Notes under the pieces: model-generated
The model's database searches: none
Told to the model about the DNA's origin: nothing
Seen by the model: only the letters and a program-made list of their open reading frames with translations
Made by a program: the position numbers and the translations under genes
NCBI GenBank assembly: GCA_016415585.1
Contig: CP066552.1
Span: forward strand, 992,001 to 1,056,000
Reading direction: 5' to 3'
DNA length: 64,000 nucleotides
From: Pectobacterium carotovorum
Lineage (GTDB): Bacteria; Pseudomonadota; Gammaproteobacteria; Enterobacterales; Enterobacteriaceae
Shown here: piece by piece, positions 9,331 to 19,159 of the stretch
Numbering within the stretch: position 1 is the stretch's first letter
Layout: every line of letters starts with the position of its first letter

Positions 9331-9429
9331 GCTTGGTTAAATTTTCAATTCAGTATAAAGGGTTTATCGCTGACTAACCTTCCTTGACTCCGCATCCTAT
9401 GCACACCGTCAACTTACTGTGAGGTGTGC

Positions 9430-9750
9430 ATGTTTTCTCCCTCAGTCCGGCTTGCTTGTTTGCTCTGTGCTTCACTGCTGTTTACCCATGCAGCAAATGC
9501 ATCAGAAAAAGACGAGCTAGCCAGCACGCAGCGCTTACTCGATCAGGTTCAAGCCTCGCTGGAACGAGCTCGCGTTGTCGCTGCGCAATCTGACCCTGCC
9601 GATCGTGCCCGATACCACTTTGACTATCAACGCATTACTGCTGATTTGAATGCCATCAGAGCGGGCATCGATACCTATTTGGCTCCATCCCGGGCGCAGC
9701 CTCGGGAAGCCAGTTCTATTGCGGGGAACTACCGTCGGGAGAGCCCCTGA
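9430..9750 (+). CDS. RAQPRD-family ICE protein
   Basis: A small exported protein of the RAQPRD family found in GI-type conjugative systems. A signal peptide (residues 1-25, cleaving near HAANA) precedes a helical region, and the namesake motif appears near the C-terminus as SRAQPREA. The ATG at 9430 fits the GAGG five bases upstream better than the GTG at 9424. It is the first gene of the mating-pair-formation operon seen here; the membrane gene normally preceding it is not in the window, so cargo has probably been inserted at this point. Confidence 0.85.
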   Translation: MFSPSVRLACLLCASLLFTHAANASEKDELASTQRLLDQVQASLERARVVAAQSDPADRARYHFDYQRITADLNAIRAGIDTYLAPSRAQPREASSIAGNYRRESP

Positions 9751-9751
9751 T

Positions 9752-9991
9752 ATGTCTATGACCGCCGCACAGTCTTCTGCCTTTAAATCGGCATCTGGTT
9801 TCGATCCCCAAATACTCAGCCTCATCTGTATCGGCTTTCTGCTAGCCGCGTTGTTTCTGTGGGCTGCCTGGGCGTTGGGCGATATCTGGAACGGCTGGGC
9901 TAATGAGAAAGTCAGAGATGCTGCGATGGGTAGATTTGCAGTAAGAACCGCGATCTTGTTGGTTATCAGTATTTGGATGTTTGCCAGTTAA
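9752..9991 (+). CDS. ICE small membrane protein (TIGR03758-type)
   Basis: A 79-residue protein with two hydrophobic segments (about residues 23-42 and 60-78) in the position of the TIGR03758/PFL_4701 family of ICE conjugation genes. It starts one base after the RAQPRD stop. Its probable role is an inner-membrane part of the secretion channel or a pilin-like component; this is inferred from position. Confidence 0.78.
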   Translation: MSMTAAQSSAFKSASGFDPQILSLICIGFLLAALFLWAAWALGDIWNGWANEKVRDAAMGRFAVRTAILLVISIWMFAS

Positions 9992-10017
9992 TTTTTTCTA
10001 TACAGAGGAGTTTCTCC

Positions 10018-10359
10018 ATGTCTATGTCCCGTCGTTTTATCTCATTTCTGTTTTATATTGGATTGGTATGCCAGTCTGCTTTTGCTGCGTTGCCTACTGT
10101 TGAAGCGCCCCAATCCAGTGGCGGATCTGGAATTATGGGGCAAGCGAAGGGCTATTTACAAGATGGTCTTGTCCTAGGGGGATTAATACTTGCTGCCGTT
10201 ATGTTCCTCAATGTTGGGACTGCCGCTGGTAAAACCTTCTCTGAAGTTCGCGATGGACGTGCCGGTTGGGAAAAATTCGTTGCTATTGTCGTTGTGGGAA
10301 TCGTGTTGCTCGTCGTTATCATCTGGCTTGCAGGTAAATCTGCCAATATCCTTTTGTAA
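10018..10359 (+). CDS. ICE membrane protein, TIGR03745-type, pilin-like
   Basis: A 113-residue protein with a signal peptide ending near QSAFA and two further hydrophobic segments, matching TIGR03745-type ICE proteins in size, order and the glycine-rich first segment. This layout resembles VirB2/TraA-like pilin subunits. A GAGGAG ribosome-binding site lies eight bases upstream of ATG 10018. Family name and role are from memory and position. Confidence 0.78.
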   Translation: MSMSRRFISFLFYIGLVCQSAFAALPTVEAPQSSGGSGIMGQAKGYLQDGLVLGGLILAAVMFLNVGTAAGKTFSEVRDGRAGWEKFVAIVVVGIVLLVVIIWLAGKSANILL

Positions 10360-10368
10360 GGTGGCAGT

Positions 10369-10731
10369 ATGCAAACTATCCCTTTTTTGCCTGATCGTTT
10401 GAATACTGAAGCCATTGTATTTCGTGGCTTTACCACTCCAGAGTTGGGGCTTACGGCTTTACTTGGTTCTTTTGCTGGTCTTTTGTGGTCCATCATCCTT
10501 GTTCCTTTTGTGGGGTGGGTCATCATCCCAACGGGAATTTTACTGACTCCTTTACTAGTCATTGGTTTTGGAGGGAAGTGGGTTTCGAGTATTAAACGCG
10601 GTAAACCTGAGAACTATATCTGGCAGAAGTTGGAGGAAAAAAAACGACATATTGGTGTAGGGGATGAGACGTTGATTATCCACTCTCAGGGATGGTCATT
10701 ACGCCGTAGCCGCGCTAAGGGACGATCATGA
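10369..10731 (+). CDS. TIGR03750-type conjugal transfer protein
   Basis: A 120-residue inner-membrane protein with paired hydrophobic segments at about residues 25-65 and a basic C-terminal tail, the layout of the TIGR03750 family and of VirB3/TraL-like proteins. It starts nine bases after the pilin-like gene and overlaps the next gene by four bases (ATGA), as in other ICEs of this type. Confidence 0.82.
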   Translation: MQTIPFLPDRLNTEAIVFRGFTTPELGLTALLGSFAGLLWSIILVPFVGWVIIPTGILLTPLLVIGFGGKWVSSIKRGKPENYIWQKLEEKKRHIGVGDETLIIHSQGWSLRRSRAKGRS

Positions 10732-11384
10732 GCATCTACCGTAACGCGGTGAGAAATCGCGACCAGCATATTCTGACATTACGCATTGCCTGTGGTGTTC
10801 TGGTTGCCATGTTACTGGTCACGATACTCGGCTGGATGCGGGCGCCTAGCAATTTGACGGTTCACAATCCTCCCGATCTCCGGGCTGGTAGTACCAAGCC
10901 CTGGTGGGAAGTGCCAGCACCGACAGTCTATAGCTTTGCGTTTTACATTTTCCAGCAACTAAACGCATGGCCCAAAAATGGTGAACAGGACTATCCCAGC
11001 AAGATATTCAGCCTATCCCCGTACCTGACACCATCTTGTCTGGATTTTCTGAATGCAGACGCGAAAAAACGCTCATTGGGTAACGAGTTGCTTGACCGTG
11101 TTCGTGTGGTTTACGAGATCCCCGGGCGGGGATACAGCGCGGAGAGCGTGGATGTTATCAGCCGTGATAACTGGGTTGTCCGTTTAGATTTGGTGACCGA
11201 TGAGTATTACCACACCGAACCCGTTAAGCGGGTACTCGTGCGTTACCCACTGAAAGTCGTTCGTTGGGATGGGGATGCAGAACGTAACCCATTTGGTTTG
11301 GCTCTGGATTGTTATGACGCGATGCCACAGCGTCTGGAAATATCACATCAGCCACAGCCAGAGAAAAAGGGGATTATGCAGTGA
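10728..11384 (+). CDS. TIGR03746-type ICE protein, VirB8/TraE-like
   Basis: A 218-residue protein with one N-terminal membrane segment (about residues 18-38) and a periplasmic domain, the arrangement of VirB8/TraE scaffold proteins. The conserved PWWEVPAPTVYSFAFYIFQQLNAWP stretch of this ICE family is present in equivalent form (residues about 60-85). It overlaps its neighbours at both ends, indicating translational coupling. Confidence 0.83.
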   Translation: MSIYRNAVRNRDQHILTLRIACGVLVAMLLVTILGWMRAPSNLTVHNPPDLRAGSTKPWWEVPAPTVYSFAFYIFQQLNAWPKNGEQDYPSKIFSLSPYLTPSCLDFLNADAKKRSLGNELLDRVRVVYEIPGRGYSAESVDVISRDNWVVRLDLVTDEYYHTEPVKRVLVRYPLKVVRWDGDAERNPFGLALDCYDAMPQRLEISHQPQPEKKGIMQ

Positions 11385-12307
11385 GAATGAAACCTTTCAC
11401 AGCACGGAGATTTTGTCAGAGCGGTTTACTGGGATTGTTCATTACAGCGTCATTGCATGTTGCCGCTGATGAATTAATTAAATGGGAACGCATCCCCCTG
11501 CAGATCCCATTAAAGGTAGGGCAAGAACGCGTTATTTTTGCGGATAAAAACGTTCGTGTCGGTTTCCCTCCGGCACTGAATGACAAGTTACGCGTGCAAT
11601 CGACAGGTGGGGCGGTTTATCTCAAAGCGGACAGTGCATTTCCTCAAACGCGGTTGCAGTTACAGGATCTGGAAAGCGGCGAGATTATTCTGCTCGACGT
11701 GACTGCGTCACCGAATGGCCCGACAGAGCCCGTTCGTCTGGTGTACAGCGGTGACGTGACGACGGTTGATAATAGCGATCGCCCGGACAAATCATCCGGA
11801 CGTAGTAGCTCATCTTCGACTTCGGAAACGAAATCAGACGCAAAAGAGTCTAAGGCACCTCGCTATAACGCTCCGTTGCCTGTTGTTTTAACTCGTTTTG
11901 CCGCGCAAACACTTTATGGACCATTACGTGCAGTAGAGCCTGTGGGCGGTATTCATCCTGTTAATCCTCGGTTGTCAGGAAAGATCACAACGCTATATCC
12001 CTCTGAACCGCTTGATATCACCACTCTGTCAGCCTGGGGCGTCGGGGGGCGATCTGTTGTGGCGCTACGCGTTCGCAACACCTCAAGCCGAAAGATCGTT
12101 CTCGATCCTCGGGTTCTTCAGGGGCAGTTTGTTTCTGCCACATTCCAGCATCGTTGGGTTGGGCCAGTAGGTACACCAGAAGACACGACAACATTGTATC
12201 TGGTCACCGATAACCGCCCTGAACTCGCATTCGTCGCAGAGTCGGTCGTTAAAGTGAACCCGACATCAGCCAAAGCCAGCAAGAAGGAGCGCGGGCATGC
12301 AAATTAA
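11381..12307 (+). CDS. TIGR03749-type ICE protein, TraK/VirB9-like
   Basis: A 308-residue exported protein with a signal peptide (to about VAA at residue 28) and beta-rich segments, matching TIGR03749 ICE proteins that resemble TraK/VirB9 outer-membrane-core components. A serine- and lysine-rich linker (about residues 140-160) separates the two halves. The GTG at 11381 overlaps the previous stop and has AAGGGG at normal spacing; ATG 11387 is the alternative. Confidence 0.82.
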   Translation: MRMKPFTARRFCQSGLLGLFITASLHVAADELIKWERIPLQIPLKVGQERVIFADKNVRVGFPPALNDKLRVQSTGGAVYLKADSAFPQTRLQLQDLESGEIILLDVTASPNGPTEPVRLVYSGDVTTVDNSDRPDKSSGRSSSSSTSETKSDAKESKAPRYNAPLPVVLTRFAAQTLYGPLRAVEPVGGIHPVNPRLSGKITTLYPSEPLDITTLSAWGVGGRSVVALRVRNTSSRKIVLDPRVLQGQFVSATFQHRWVGPVGTPEDTTTLYLVTDNRPELAFVAESVVKVNPTSAKASKKERGHAN

Positions 12308-13835
12308 GTCCAATACGCTGGTAAAAGTAATAGTGCCATCGGTGCTGGCCATCGGCGCATTGATTGGCGTAAAAAGTTGCCAGGGACCCGCTCAAATACA
12401 GAATACTCCTGATACCTCAACGACAACATTGGGACTGTCTCAGGATGAAATGAAGGCGTTAGGTGTCGCCGGTGATACCCCTGAGGATACGCTACGCACG
12501 CTGGTCGGTTCGTTGAATCAGGTGCGCAGTGATTTAGGTAAACTCAGTCAGCAAAATGAGGATCTAAAAAAACAAAATGAGGCACTTACCCGCCGCAGTA
12601 CTGACGTATCCGGGCAAGTGAACGAAGCCGTTTCTGGCGTGCAGCAGTCTTACGATACGAAGCAAAAACGCTTACAAGATGAACAATTACGTCTACAGAA
12701 TAAAATCCAGGAACTTACCGATACACTGGCTAATTCGATGAGTAATCCCGGAGGCCATATTAGTGGAGGAAGTAGCTACCAGGAACCCTCCGGGCACGGC
12801 GATATCCCTCTCGGATTAGGGCTGGACGGTATGGGAAATGGTACCAGTGGCACGATGTCGCAAGGTGCAGATGGTCTGATATGGGTACAGCCAAAAGACC
12901 AGAAGCCAGCCGACCCGAATAAGACGTCCAGTTCGGGTATGCCTGCGCTCCCCCAATTTCCGACCTCTTTCCTGAACGATAATGAACTGACGCGCCAGAA
13001 GGCGGCGTATGAGCAGCAGGTGAAGGGGTACTCGAACGAAAAAAGTGAGGTTACAGCTGAGCCTGTTTACACCTTACCTGAGAATTCTACCCTGATCGGT
13101 AGTCGGGCAATGACGGCGCTACTGGGTCGTGTTCCTATTAACGGTACCGTAACTGACCCTTATCCCTTCAAGGTCTTAATTGGTAAAGACAACTTGACAG
13201 CAAATGGTATCGATTTACCGGATGTTGAAGGTGCGATCGTATCAGGCACAGCCAGTGGTGACTGGACGTTGTCGTGTGTCCGTGGTCAGGTCAACAATAT
13301 TACGTTTGTGTTTGCCGATGGCACGGTTCGCACGTTGCCGCGAGCTGACGCTAATGGCAACAGTAATAGTAATAATGGCAGCAGCAATCAGGGCGCGAGT
13401 GGTTCCAGCGGTGGTATTGGCTGGATTTCTGATGAAGCTGGGATCCCGTGCATCAGTGGTGAGCGAAAGTCTAACGCATCCACCTATCTACCCACTATTT
13501 TTGCCCTCTCAGCTGGCTCAGGGGCTGCCAGCGCGCTGAGCCAGAATCAGCAAACGACGCAAACAAATGGTTACGGTGGAATGACGTCCTCACTGACGGG
13601 TGATGCTGGGCAGGCGGTTCTCGGTAAGGCGCTGGCCGGTGGCCTGAATGAGACGACTGACTGGGTGAAACAACGCTATGGCCAGACATTCGATGCGATT
13701 TATGTCCCGCCAGGCATGCGACTAGCTGTGCATATTACCAGGCAGTTGGCGATTGATTACGAAGAAAAAGGGCGCAAGGTTCGGTACGACTTCTCGTTGC
13801 CGGCTGATGGTCGCAGTCAACGTGGTTTGGATTGA
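12297..13835 (+). CDS. TIGR03752-type ICE protein, TraB/VirB10-like
   Basis: A 512-residue protein with an N-terminal membrane anchor (residues 8-24), a coiled coil at about residues 70-145, a glycine- and serine-rich linker and a C-terminal domain ending with the membrane-spanning helix region typical of TraB/VirB10 channel proteins. Two cysteines (in SCVRG and GIPC) may form a disulfide. It starts inside the previous gene with a good AAGGAG site. Confidence 0.85.
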   Translation: MQIKSNTLVKVIVPSVLAIGALIGVKSCQGPAQIQNTPDTSTTTLGLSQDEMKALGVAGDTPEDTLRTLVGSLNQVRSDLGKLSQQNEDLKKQNEALTRRSTDVSGQVNEAVSGVQQSYDTKQKRLQDEQLRLQNKIQELTDTLANSMSNPGGHISGGSSYQEPSGHGDIPLGLGLDGMGNGTSGTMSQGADGLIWVQPKDQKPADPNKTSSSGMPALPQFPTSFLNDNELTRQKAAYEQQVKGYSNEKSEVTAEPVYTLPENSTLIGSRAMTALLGRVPINGTVTDPYPFKVLIGKDNLTANGIDLPDVEGAIVSGTASGDWTLSCVRGQVNNITFVFADGTVRTLPRADANGNSNSNNGSSNQGASGSSGGIGWISDEAGIPCISGERKSNASTYLPTIFALSAGSGAASALSQNQQTTQTNGYGGMTSSLTGDAGQAVLGKALAGGLNETTDWVKQRYGQTFDAIYVPPGMRLAVHITRQLAIDYEEKGRKVRYDFSLPADGRSQRGLD

Positions 13836-13844
13836 GGAGGCGAG

Positions 13845-14288
13845 ATGGAAGCTGTTCACGCCTGCTGGGAAAATATCTGGATCTTTAGCACAACATCCGC
13901 AATTGATCGGCTCCGTATAGATATTCACTATTGTCAGTCCGATTCTGAGCTGTTGGCCAAAAGTCTTGCTGAATCAGCACAAGCCTCCCTGTACTGGGCT
14001 AACGACGATCTGTTTCTTGACGTCGGCAGCCATTGTATTCCGGTGCAGGAGGGTTGTTTTTTTGTTAGACAACTACTGCCCACCTCACTCAAACGCTTTG
14101 AACTGGCCTGTTTTCTGGAGAAACAGGCCGATCCATTCCTGATGGCCATCGAACAGGGCCATCTTAATGACTGGCACTCCGTACGGATGACGGTTGCTGA
14201 ATTATCCCGCCACTCGATGTGTCGGTCATTTTCACTCATTGCCGGTCATTTTCATTTATTCCGACGTTCTGGAGAAAAACATGCCTAA
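13845..14288 (+). CDS. unknown ICE conjugation-operon protein
   Basis: A 147-residue protein placed between the TraB-like gene and the lipoprotein gene, inside the secretion operon. It has no signal peptide or membrane segment and I recognise no family. It has an AGGAGG site nine bases after the previous stop, and its end overlaps the next gene by eight bases, so it is probably expressed. Possibly a regulator or cytosolic accessory; no function can be read. Confidence 0.6.
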   Translation: MEAVHACWENIWIFSTTSAIDRLRIDIHYCQSDSELLAKSLAESAQASLYWANDDLFLDVGSHCIPVQEGCFFVRQLLPTSLKRFELACFLEKQADPFLMAIEQGHLNDWHSVRMTVAELSRHSMCRSFSLIAGHFHLFRRSGEKHA

Positions 14289-14691
14289 ATTCCAAGTTAT
14301 GACAACACTGTTCGTAATGGTGTTATTGAGCGGGTGTTCGACCTCAAAAGAAGAAATGCTGCCAGCTGGGGAGCACTCCATGCTGGAATTATGGAATGGC
14401 GCAGATGGCGAGGGAACGACTCGACGTTCTGCCCAGGCCAGAGATGCATTACGCCGCCCGCTGAGTACCGGGGAGCTTCAAGCGTCTTTACATGACGATC
14501 GTAGCTACAGTCGAACTCAGGAGAGTGAAATCAGCCAACAGTTTCCCCGTCTGCCGAATCCAGACATGGTGATATACATTTTCCCTCATCTGGCAGAGGG
14601 CAACACGCCGGTTCCTGGTTACAGCACAGTCTTTCCCTTCTATAGCCAGACCCAGTACGCGATGCCGGGTGAACGAGTGGAGGCGCTGTAA
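14281..14691 (+). CDS. TIGR03751-type conjugative lipoprotein
   Basis: A 136-residue lipoprotein. The signal peptide ends in a lipobox LLSGC with the lipidated cysteine at residue 17. The following residues match the TIGR03751 ICE lipoprotein family, with a conserved C-terminal half (PRLPNPDMVIYIFPHL). It probably belongs to the outer-membrane core as a VirB7/TraV equivalent. Its last base is the first base of the ATPase ATG. Confidence 0.85.
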   Translation: MPKFQVMTTLFVMVLLSGCSTSKEEMLPAGEHSMLELWNGADGEGTTRRSAQARDALRRPLSTGELQASLHDDRSYSRTQESEISQQFPRLPNPDMVIYIFPHLAEGNTPVPGYSTVFPFYSQTQYAMPGERVEAL

Positions 14692-17435
14692 TGTTCTCAC
14701 TGTTTGATAAAAAACGGATATCCCGCTCTCGTGAAACCAGGGGACCTGATGACACGATTGGCAGTTTGGCTGAAGGTATTCCACTCCAGGTCGCTGGGCG
14801 CCCGTCGCTGCCGCGGCCCGGGAAGATGACGGTGCAGGATGAGGTCAGGCTGAATCATGCTAATCCCTCAATCATCGATTACCTGCCGTGGGTTGAATTC
14901 TTAGATAACGATAAGTGTCTGCTGTTGGATGACGGCATTTCTGTCGGAGCGGTATATGAAGTCTCTCCCGTTGCGACAGAAGGACGTACGGAAGAGCGAC
15001 TGGAACAAATCCGCGATACGGTCGAGGATGCGATACAGGACAGCTTTGAAGAACTTGATGAAAACCCCTGGGTTGTGCAGTTCTTTTGTCAGGATGAGAA
15101 CAATGTCGATACTTATGTCGATCACCTGAGGGGCTATGTTAAACCCCATGCACAGGGCACGCCTTTTTCGGAGGCCTGGCTGAAGGAAACGGAGCGTCAT
15201 TTACGGGGGATTGCTCGTTCGGAAGGGTTGTTTACGGATACTAAAATTACTGGCCAACCCTGGCGTGGACAGCAGCGCCGTACGCGTATGGTGATCTATC
15301 GCTGGATTGGTAAAAACAACCGAGACCCAATGCCGCCAATCGCGATGCTCAATCAGGTCTGTGAACGTGTGACCAGCGCATTGTCCGGTGCCGGTGTAAT
15401 GTGTGTGCGGCAGAATGGCTATCAGGTGCATGGCTGGTTGCTGCGTCATTTTAATCCCTCACCGGAATGGGTGGATAAAGACACGTTATATCGCCAGGCT
15501 GCCTATTTTGACCGACGCGATACGCCTGATGGCACCATGCCAGTACTCAATGATTTTACGGAAACGCTGTGGTTCAATCCGCCACGTTCGGATCTCGAGA
15601 ACGGCGTGTGGTGGTTTGATAATCAGGCGCATTGTGCGTTGCCGGTCGAGAAACTACGGCGCCCGCCAAAGCCCGGAGCGATTACAGGGGAAATGCTCCG
15701 GGGAGAGAAGATCAATGCGTTGATGGATCTCTTTCCGGAAGGTACCACACTGTGTATGACTATAGTGGTACAGCCGCAAGATAAACTGGAAGCCGATTTT
15801 ACCCGGTTATCGAAGAACGCAGTAGGCGAGAACACCGAGTCAGGTCGCGTTCGCCAGGATGTTAAAACCGTCAAAGAGTATCTGGGAAATCGGCACAAGT
15901 TGTACCGTGCTGGACTGACCTTCTTGTTACGCGCCGATGATGTGGAAACGCTCAATCATAAACGAGTTGAACTGACGACCGTATTGCTGGGAGCCGGCTT
16001 GCAGCCGGTGCGGCCGGAGTATGATGTTGCGCCATTGAACACCTATTTACGTGCATTACCCATGTGTTTTAACCCGGAGACGGATAAGAAACACTGGTAT
16101 ACCCGGCTAACGTGGGTACAGCATCTGGCAGGATTGTTACCCGTGACAGGTCGTGAAATGGGGACGGGTAATCCTGGGATCAGCTTTTTCAATCGAGGTG
16201 GTGACGTATTGTCATTCGACCCGCTAAATAAAGGCGATCGCAGCCAAAATGCCCATAAGCTGATATTCGGACCGACCGGTGCCGGGAAGTCGGCAACGAT
16301 GTGCGCGATGTTATCGCAGGTGATGGCCATACACCGCCCCCGGTTGTTCATTGCTGAAGCCGGCAACTCATTTGGGCTGCTGGCCGATTATTTTGAAAGC
16401 CTTGGTCTGACGGTGAATAAGGTCAGTATCAAACCGGGTAATGGATTGAGTCTTCCGTTGTTTGGTGATGCGTATCAGTTGTTGAATAGTGATGTGCCTT
16501 TGGCGATTGACGCTGATGCCTTGCCTGAGCTGGACGCAGATAGCGAAGAGCAAGATGACAGTCAACAGGACAAGAAAGAAAAACGAGACATCCTGGGGGA
16601 AATGGAGATTTCAGCCCGCATGATGATCACCGGTGGTGATGCGAAGGAAGAAGCCGAGCTTAAACGAGCCGATCGCGCAATGATCCGTGAAGCGCTGGTG
16701 ATGGCCGCGAAAGCCTCTTATACCGCTTCTAAACAGATGCTGCCGTCCGATCTGCAACGCGCACTACTTGATATTTCCATGGATAGTGAGCGCAATGAGC
16801 AGCGTCGTACTAAAGCCGCTGAGATGGCTGAATCGCTAAGTATCTTCACACAGGAAGGGAGTTTTGAAGCAGAACTGTTTAACCGTGAAGGGCAGCTCTG
16901 GCCAGAAGCTGACGTCACGCTGATTGATCTGGGGTATTTTGCGCGTGAAGGGTATGAAGCGCAGATGGCACTGACCATGGTGTCACTGACGAACACTATC
17001 AACAATATTGCCGAGCGTGATCAGTACAAGAAACGGGATATCGTTTTCGCTGTTGATGAGGCGCACATTGCAACGGTTAACCCGCTGTTGGCGCCATATA
17101 TGACCAAGATCGTCAAAATGTGGAGGAAGTTGGGGGCCTGGCTCTGGCTGGCGACGCAAAACCTGGAGGATTTCCCTGACGCGGCCGGAAAAATGTTGAA
17201 TATGGCGGAGTGGTGGCTATGCCTGGTGATGCCGAAAAAAGAAGTCGATGATATCAGCCGTTTCAAATCCCTGACGGATGAACAGAAATCGGTGCTGATG
17301 TCGGCCAGCAAACTGGATAAATGCTACACCGAGGGGGTCGTATTATCGAAGAACGTCCAGGCGTTGTTCCGTCCCTCAGTGTCAGCATAGTTGTCACCCC
17401 CTCTGAAAATAAACGCGAGGGTGATGGAGTGACAA

Positions 17436-17918
17436 ATGAAACGTATTTCCCCTGAACGAAAATCCGGAATACTGGCAAAACTGCTGCCGCCCTACAATAT
17501 GACCGTGGCTGCTGTTGCACAGATGGAAGGAATATCCGAAGCTACCCTCTATAACTGGCGAAATCAGGCTAGATCAGAGGGAAAACCCGTGCCCAGAGCA
17601 GAGAAAACAACAGACCAGTGGTCAGCAGATGCGCGCTTTGCCGTGATAGTCGAAACCGCCACACTCAGTGAGGCAGAAATCGCGGAATACTGCCGTAAGA
17701 AAGGACTCTACCCGGAGCAACTTGTTCATTGGAAACAAGGTTTTATGCAGACTGAAAATCCCGATGATAAAGCAGCCCTCAAGCAGAGTCAGAAAGAAAA
17801 CAAACAGCTAAAGAGAGAACTTCTCCGTAAAGAAAAAGCCCTTGCGGAGGCGGCAGCCATACTGGTATTGCGAAAAAAGCTCACAGACTACTACGGGGAA
17901 ACCGACGGGGACGACTGA
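17436..17918 (+). CDS. IS3-family orfA (helix-turn-helix, leucine-zipper protein)
   Basis: A 160-residue protein with an N-terminal helix-turn-helix (MTVAAVAQMEGISEATLYNW at about residues 22-41) for IS-end binding and a C-terminal coiled coil (about residues 105-150). It is the first half of the frameshifted transposase. The codons CGA AAA AAG near its end are the slippage site. Confidence 0.88.
   Translation: MKRISPERKSGILAKLLPPYNMTVAAVAQMEGISEATLYNWRNQARSEGKPVPRAEKTTDQWSADARFAVIVETATLSEAEIAEYCRKKGLYPEQLVHWKQGFMQTENPDDKAALKQSQKENKQLKRELLRKEKALAEAAAILVLRKKLTDYYGETDGDD
17873..17879 (+). promoter_or_regulatory. -1 frameshift slippery site A AAA AAG
   Basis: The heptamer lies in the orfA frame as cgA AAA AAG. 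The -1 frame from here stays open through to the orfB stop at 18949, so slippage yields the OrfAB transposase. Confidence 0.82.
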
Positions 17919-18079
17919 CACCTGAAGGTGAGCGACAGCAGTTTATTCTCTGGATAAATGAAGCGGTAACCTCGGGAGCGCGACTGGCCATTGCCTGCCG
18001 TGAAGTCAACATCAGCCTGCGTACCTGGCGACGCTGGCAGTACTTTCCCCGTGACCGGCGAGCTGAGGCGGTAAGACCC

Positions 18080-18949
18080 GTGCCGTTTAATCGGCTGAGT
18101 CCGGAGGAAGAAAACCGGATACGGGGTGTCTGTCATGAACCGGAATATGCCAGCCTTCCCCCCTCACAAATCGTGCCGCGTCTGGCCGACAGGGGTATTT
18201 ACCTGGCCAGTGAGTCAACATTCTATCGGGTGTTGCGTCGCTCAGGTGAAGTCCATCGCAGAGGACGTCAGGCACGGCAGCAGAAGGTATCAGCACCGAC
18301 AACCTTTATAGCGTCTGGGCCTTGTCAGGTGTGGTCGTGGGACATCACCTGGCTACCCTCTGTAGTGCGTGGTCGCTGGTTTTATCTGTATATGATACTC
18401 GACCTGTACAGCCGAAAAATCACCGGTTATGAGGTGTATGAGACGGAAAGTGGTGAACAGGCAGCGGCACTGATGCAACGTAGCGTGATACGGGAAGGCT
18501 GCTGGCGTCAGCCCCTGGTGTTACATGCTGATAATGGTGCGGCGATGAAATCGCAGACGCTGCGGATGAAACTACATGAACTGAATATCACAGCGTCTCA
18601 CAGCAGACCGCGAGTCAGTAATGATAATGCGTATGCAGAGTCGCTGTTCCGGACGCTGAAATATGTCCCACAGTGGCCGTCATCAGGGTTCCGAAGGCTG
18701 GAGGATGCCCGTCACTGGGTGAATCAATTTATCCGCTGGTATAACGAAGAGCATCGTCACAGTGGAATACGCTATGTGACGCCGGCAGAACGACATCGTG
18801 GTGAAGACAGAGCTCTGCTGACCCAGCGGGATGAACTGTATAGTCAGGCACAGAAAGCGCATCCTGAGCGCTGGTCAGGGAAGACAAGAAACTGGCAGCC
18901 GGAAGGCCCGGTAACGTTGAATCCGGAACGGGAAAAACAGGCGGCTTAA
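18080..18949 (+). CDS. IS3-family orfB, integrase-core (DDE) domain
   Basis: A 289-residue rve-type catalytic domain. The DDE residues lie in WSWDITWLP, LHADNGAAM and the NEEHRHSGIRYVTP region, all typical of IS3 transposases. The frame is open upstream of ATG 18080 to the slippery site at 17873-17879, so the natural product is an OrfAB fusion. Full length, so the IS is probably still active or was recently. Confidence 0.9.
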   Translation: MPFNRLSPEEENRIRGVCHEPEYASLPPSQIVPRLADRGIYLASESTFYRVLRRSGEVHRRGRQARQQKVSAPTTFIASGPCQVWSWDITWLPSVVRGRWFYLYMILDLYSRKITGYEVYETESGEQAAALMQRSVIREGCWRQPLVLHADNGAAMKSQTLRMKLHELNITASHSRPRVSNDNAYAESLFRTLKYVPQWPSSGFRRLEDARHWVNQFIRWYNEEHRHSGIRYVTPAERHRGEDRALLTQRDELYSQAQKAHPERWSGKTRNWQPEGPVTLNPEREKQAA

Positions 18950-19159
18950 ATTAACCAAGGGTGCCAACTACCTTGACACTTACCGCCGTGCCGTTCCCCC
19001 CAGTTTGTACCTGGCACTCGGTATGACAGAAAAAGAAGAAAAAGTGGAACGACGTCGTTTGATGAATGAATTCCATTGTTCGGAGCTGGAAGCGGCAATG
19101 CGGGTCGCCACAGCATTAGATAAAGCCCGTGGCTTGGTTGAGCAGGAGAAAGTTGTAGC

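Larger units (their letters stand above)
17373..18985 (+). mobile_element. IS3-family insertion sequence in the conjugative ATPase gene
   Basis: The element is 1613 bp with imperfect inverted ends that share AGTGTCA-N3-TAGTTG-N-CACCC (from 17378, and inverted from 18980). It is flanked by the direct repeat CCGT (17369-17372 and 18986-18989). The boundary is fixed by reconstruction of the ATPase frame. It carries orfA and orfB with a frameshift site, the IS3 arrangement. Confidence 0.9.

Noticed and set aside
17392..18978. Alternative IS3 borders starting at TGTCA on both sides
   Set aside because: These leave no target duplication. The 17373-18985 borders give a CCGT duplication and restore the ATPase frame exactly.
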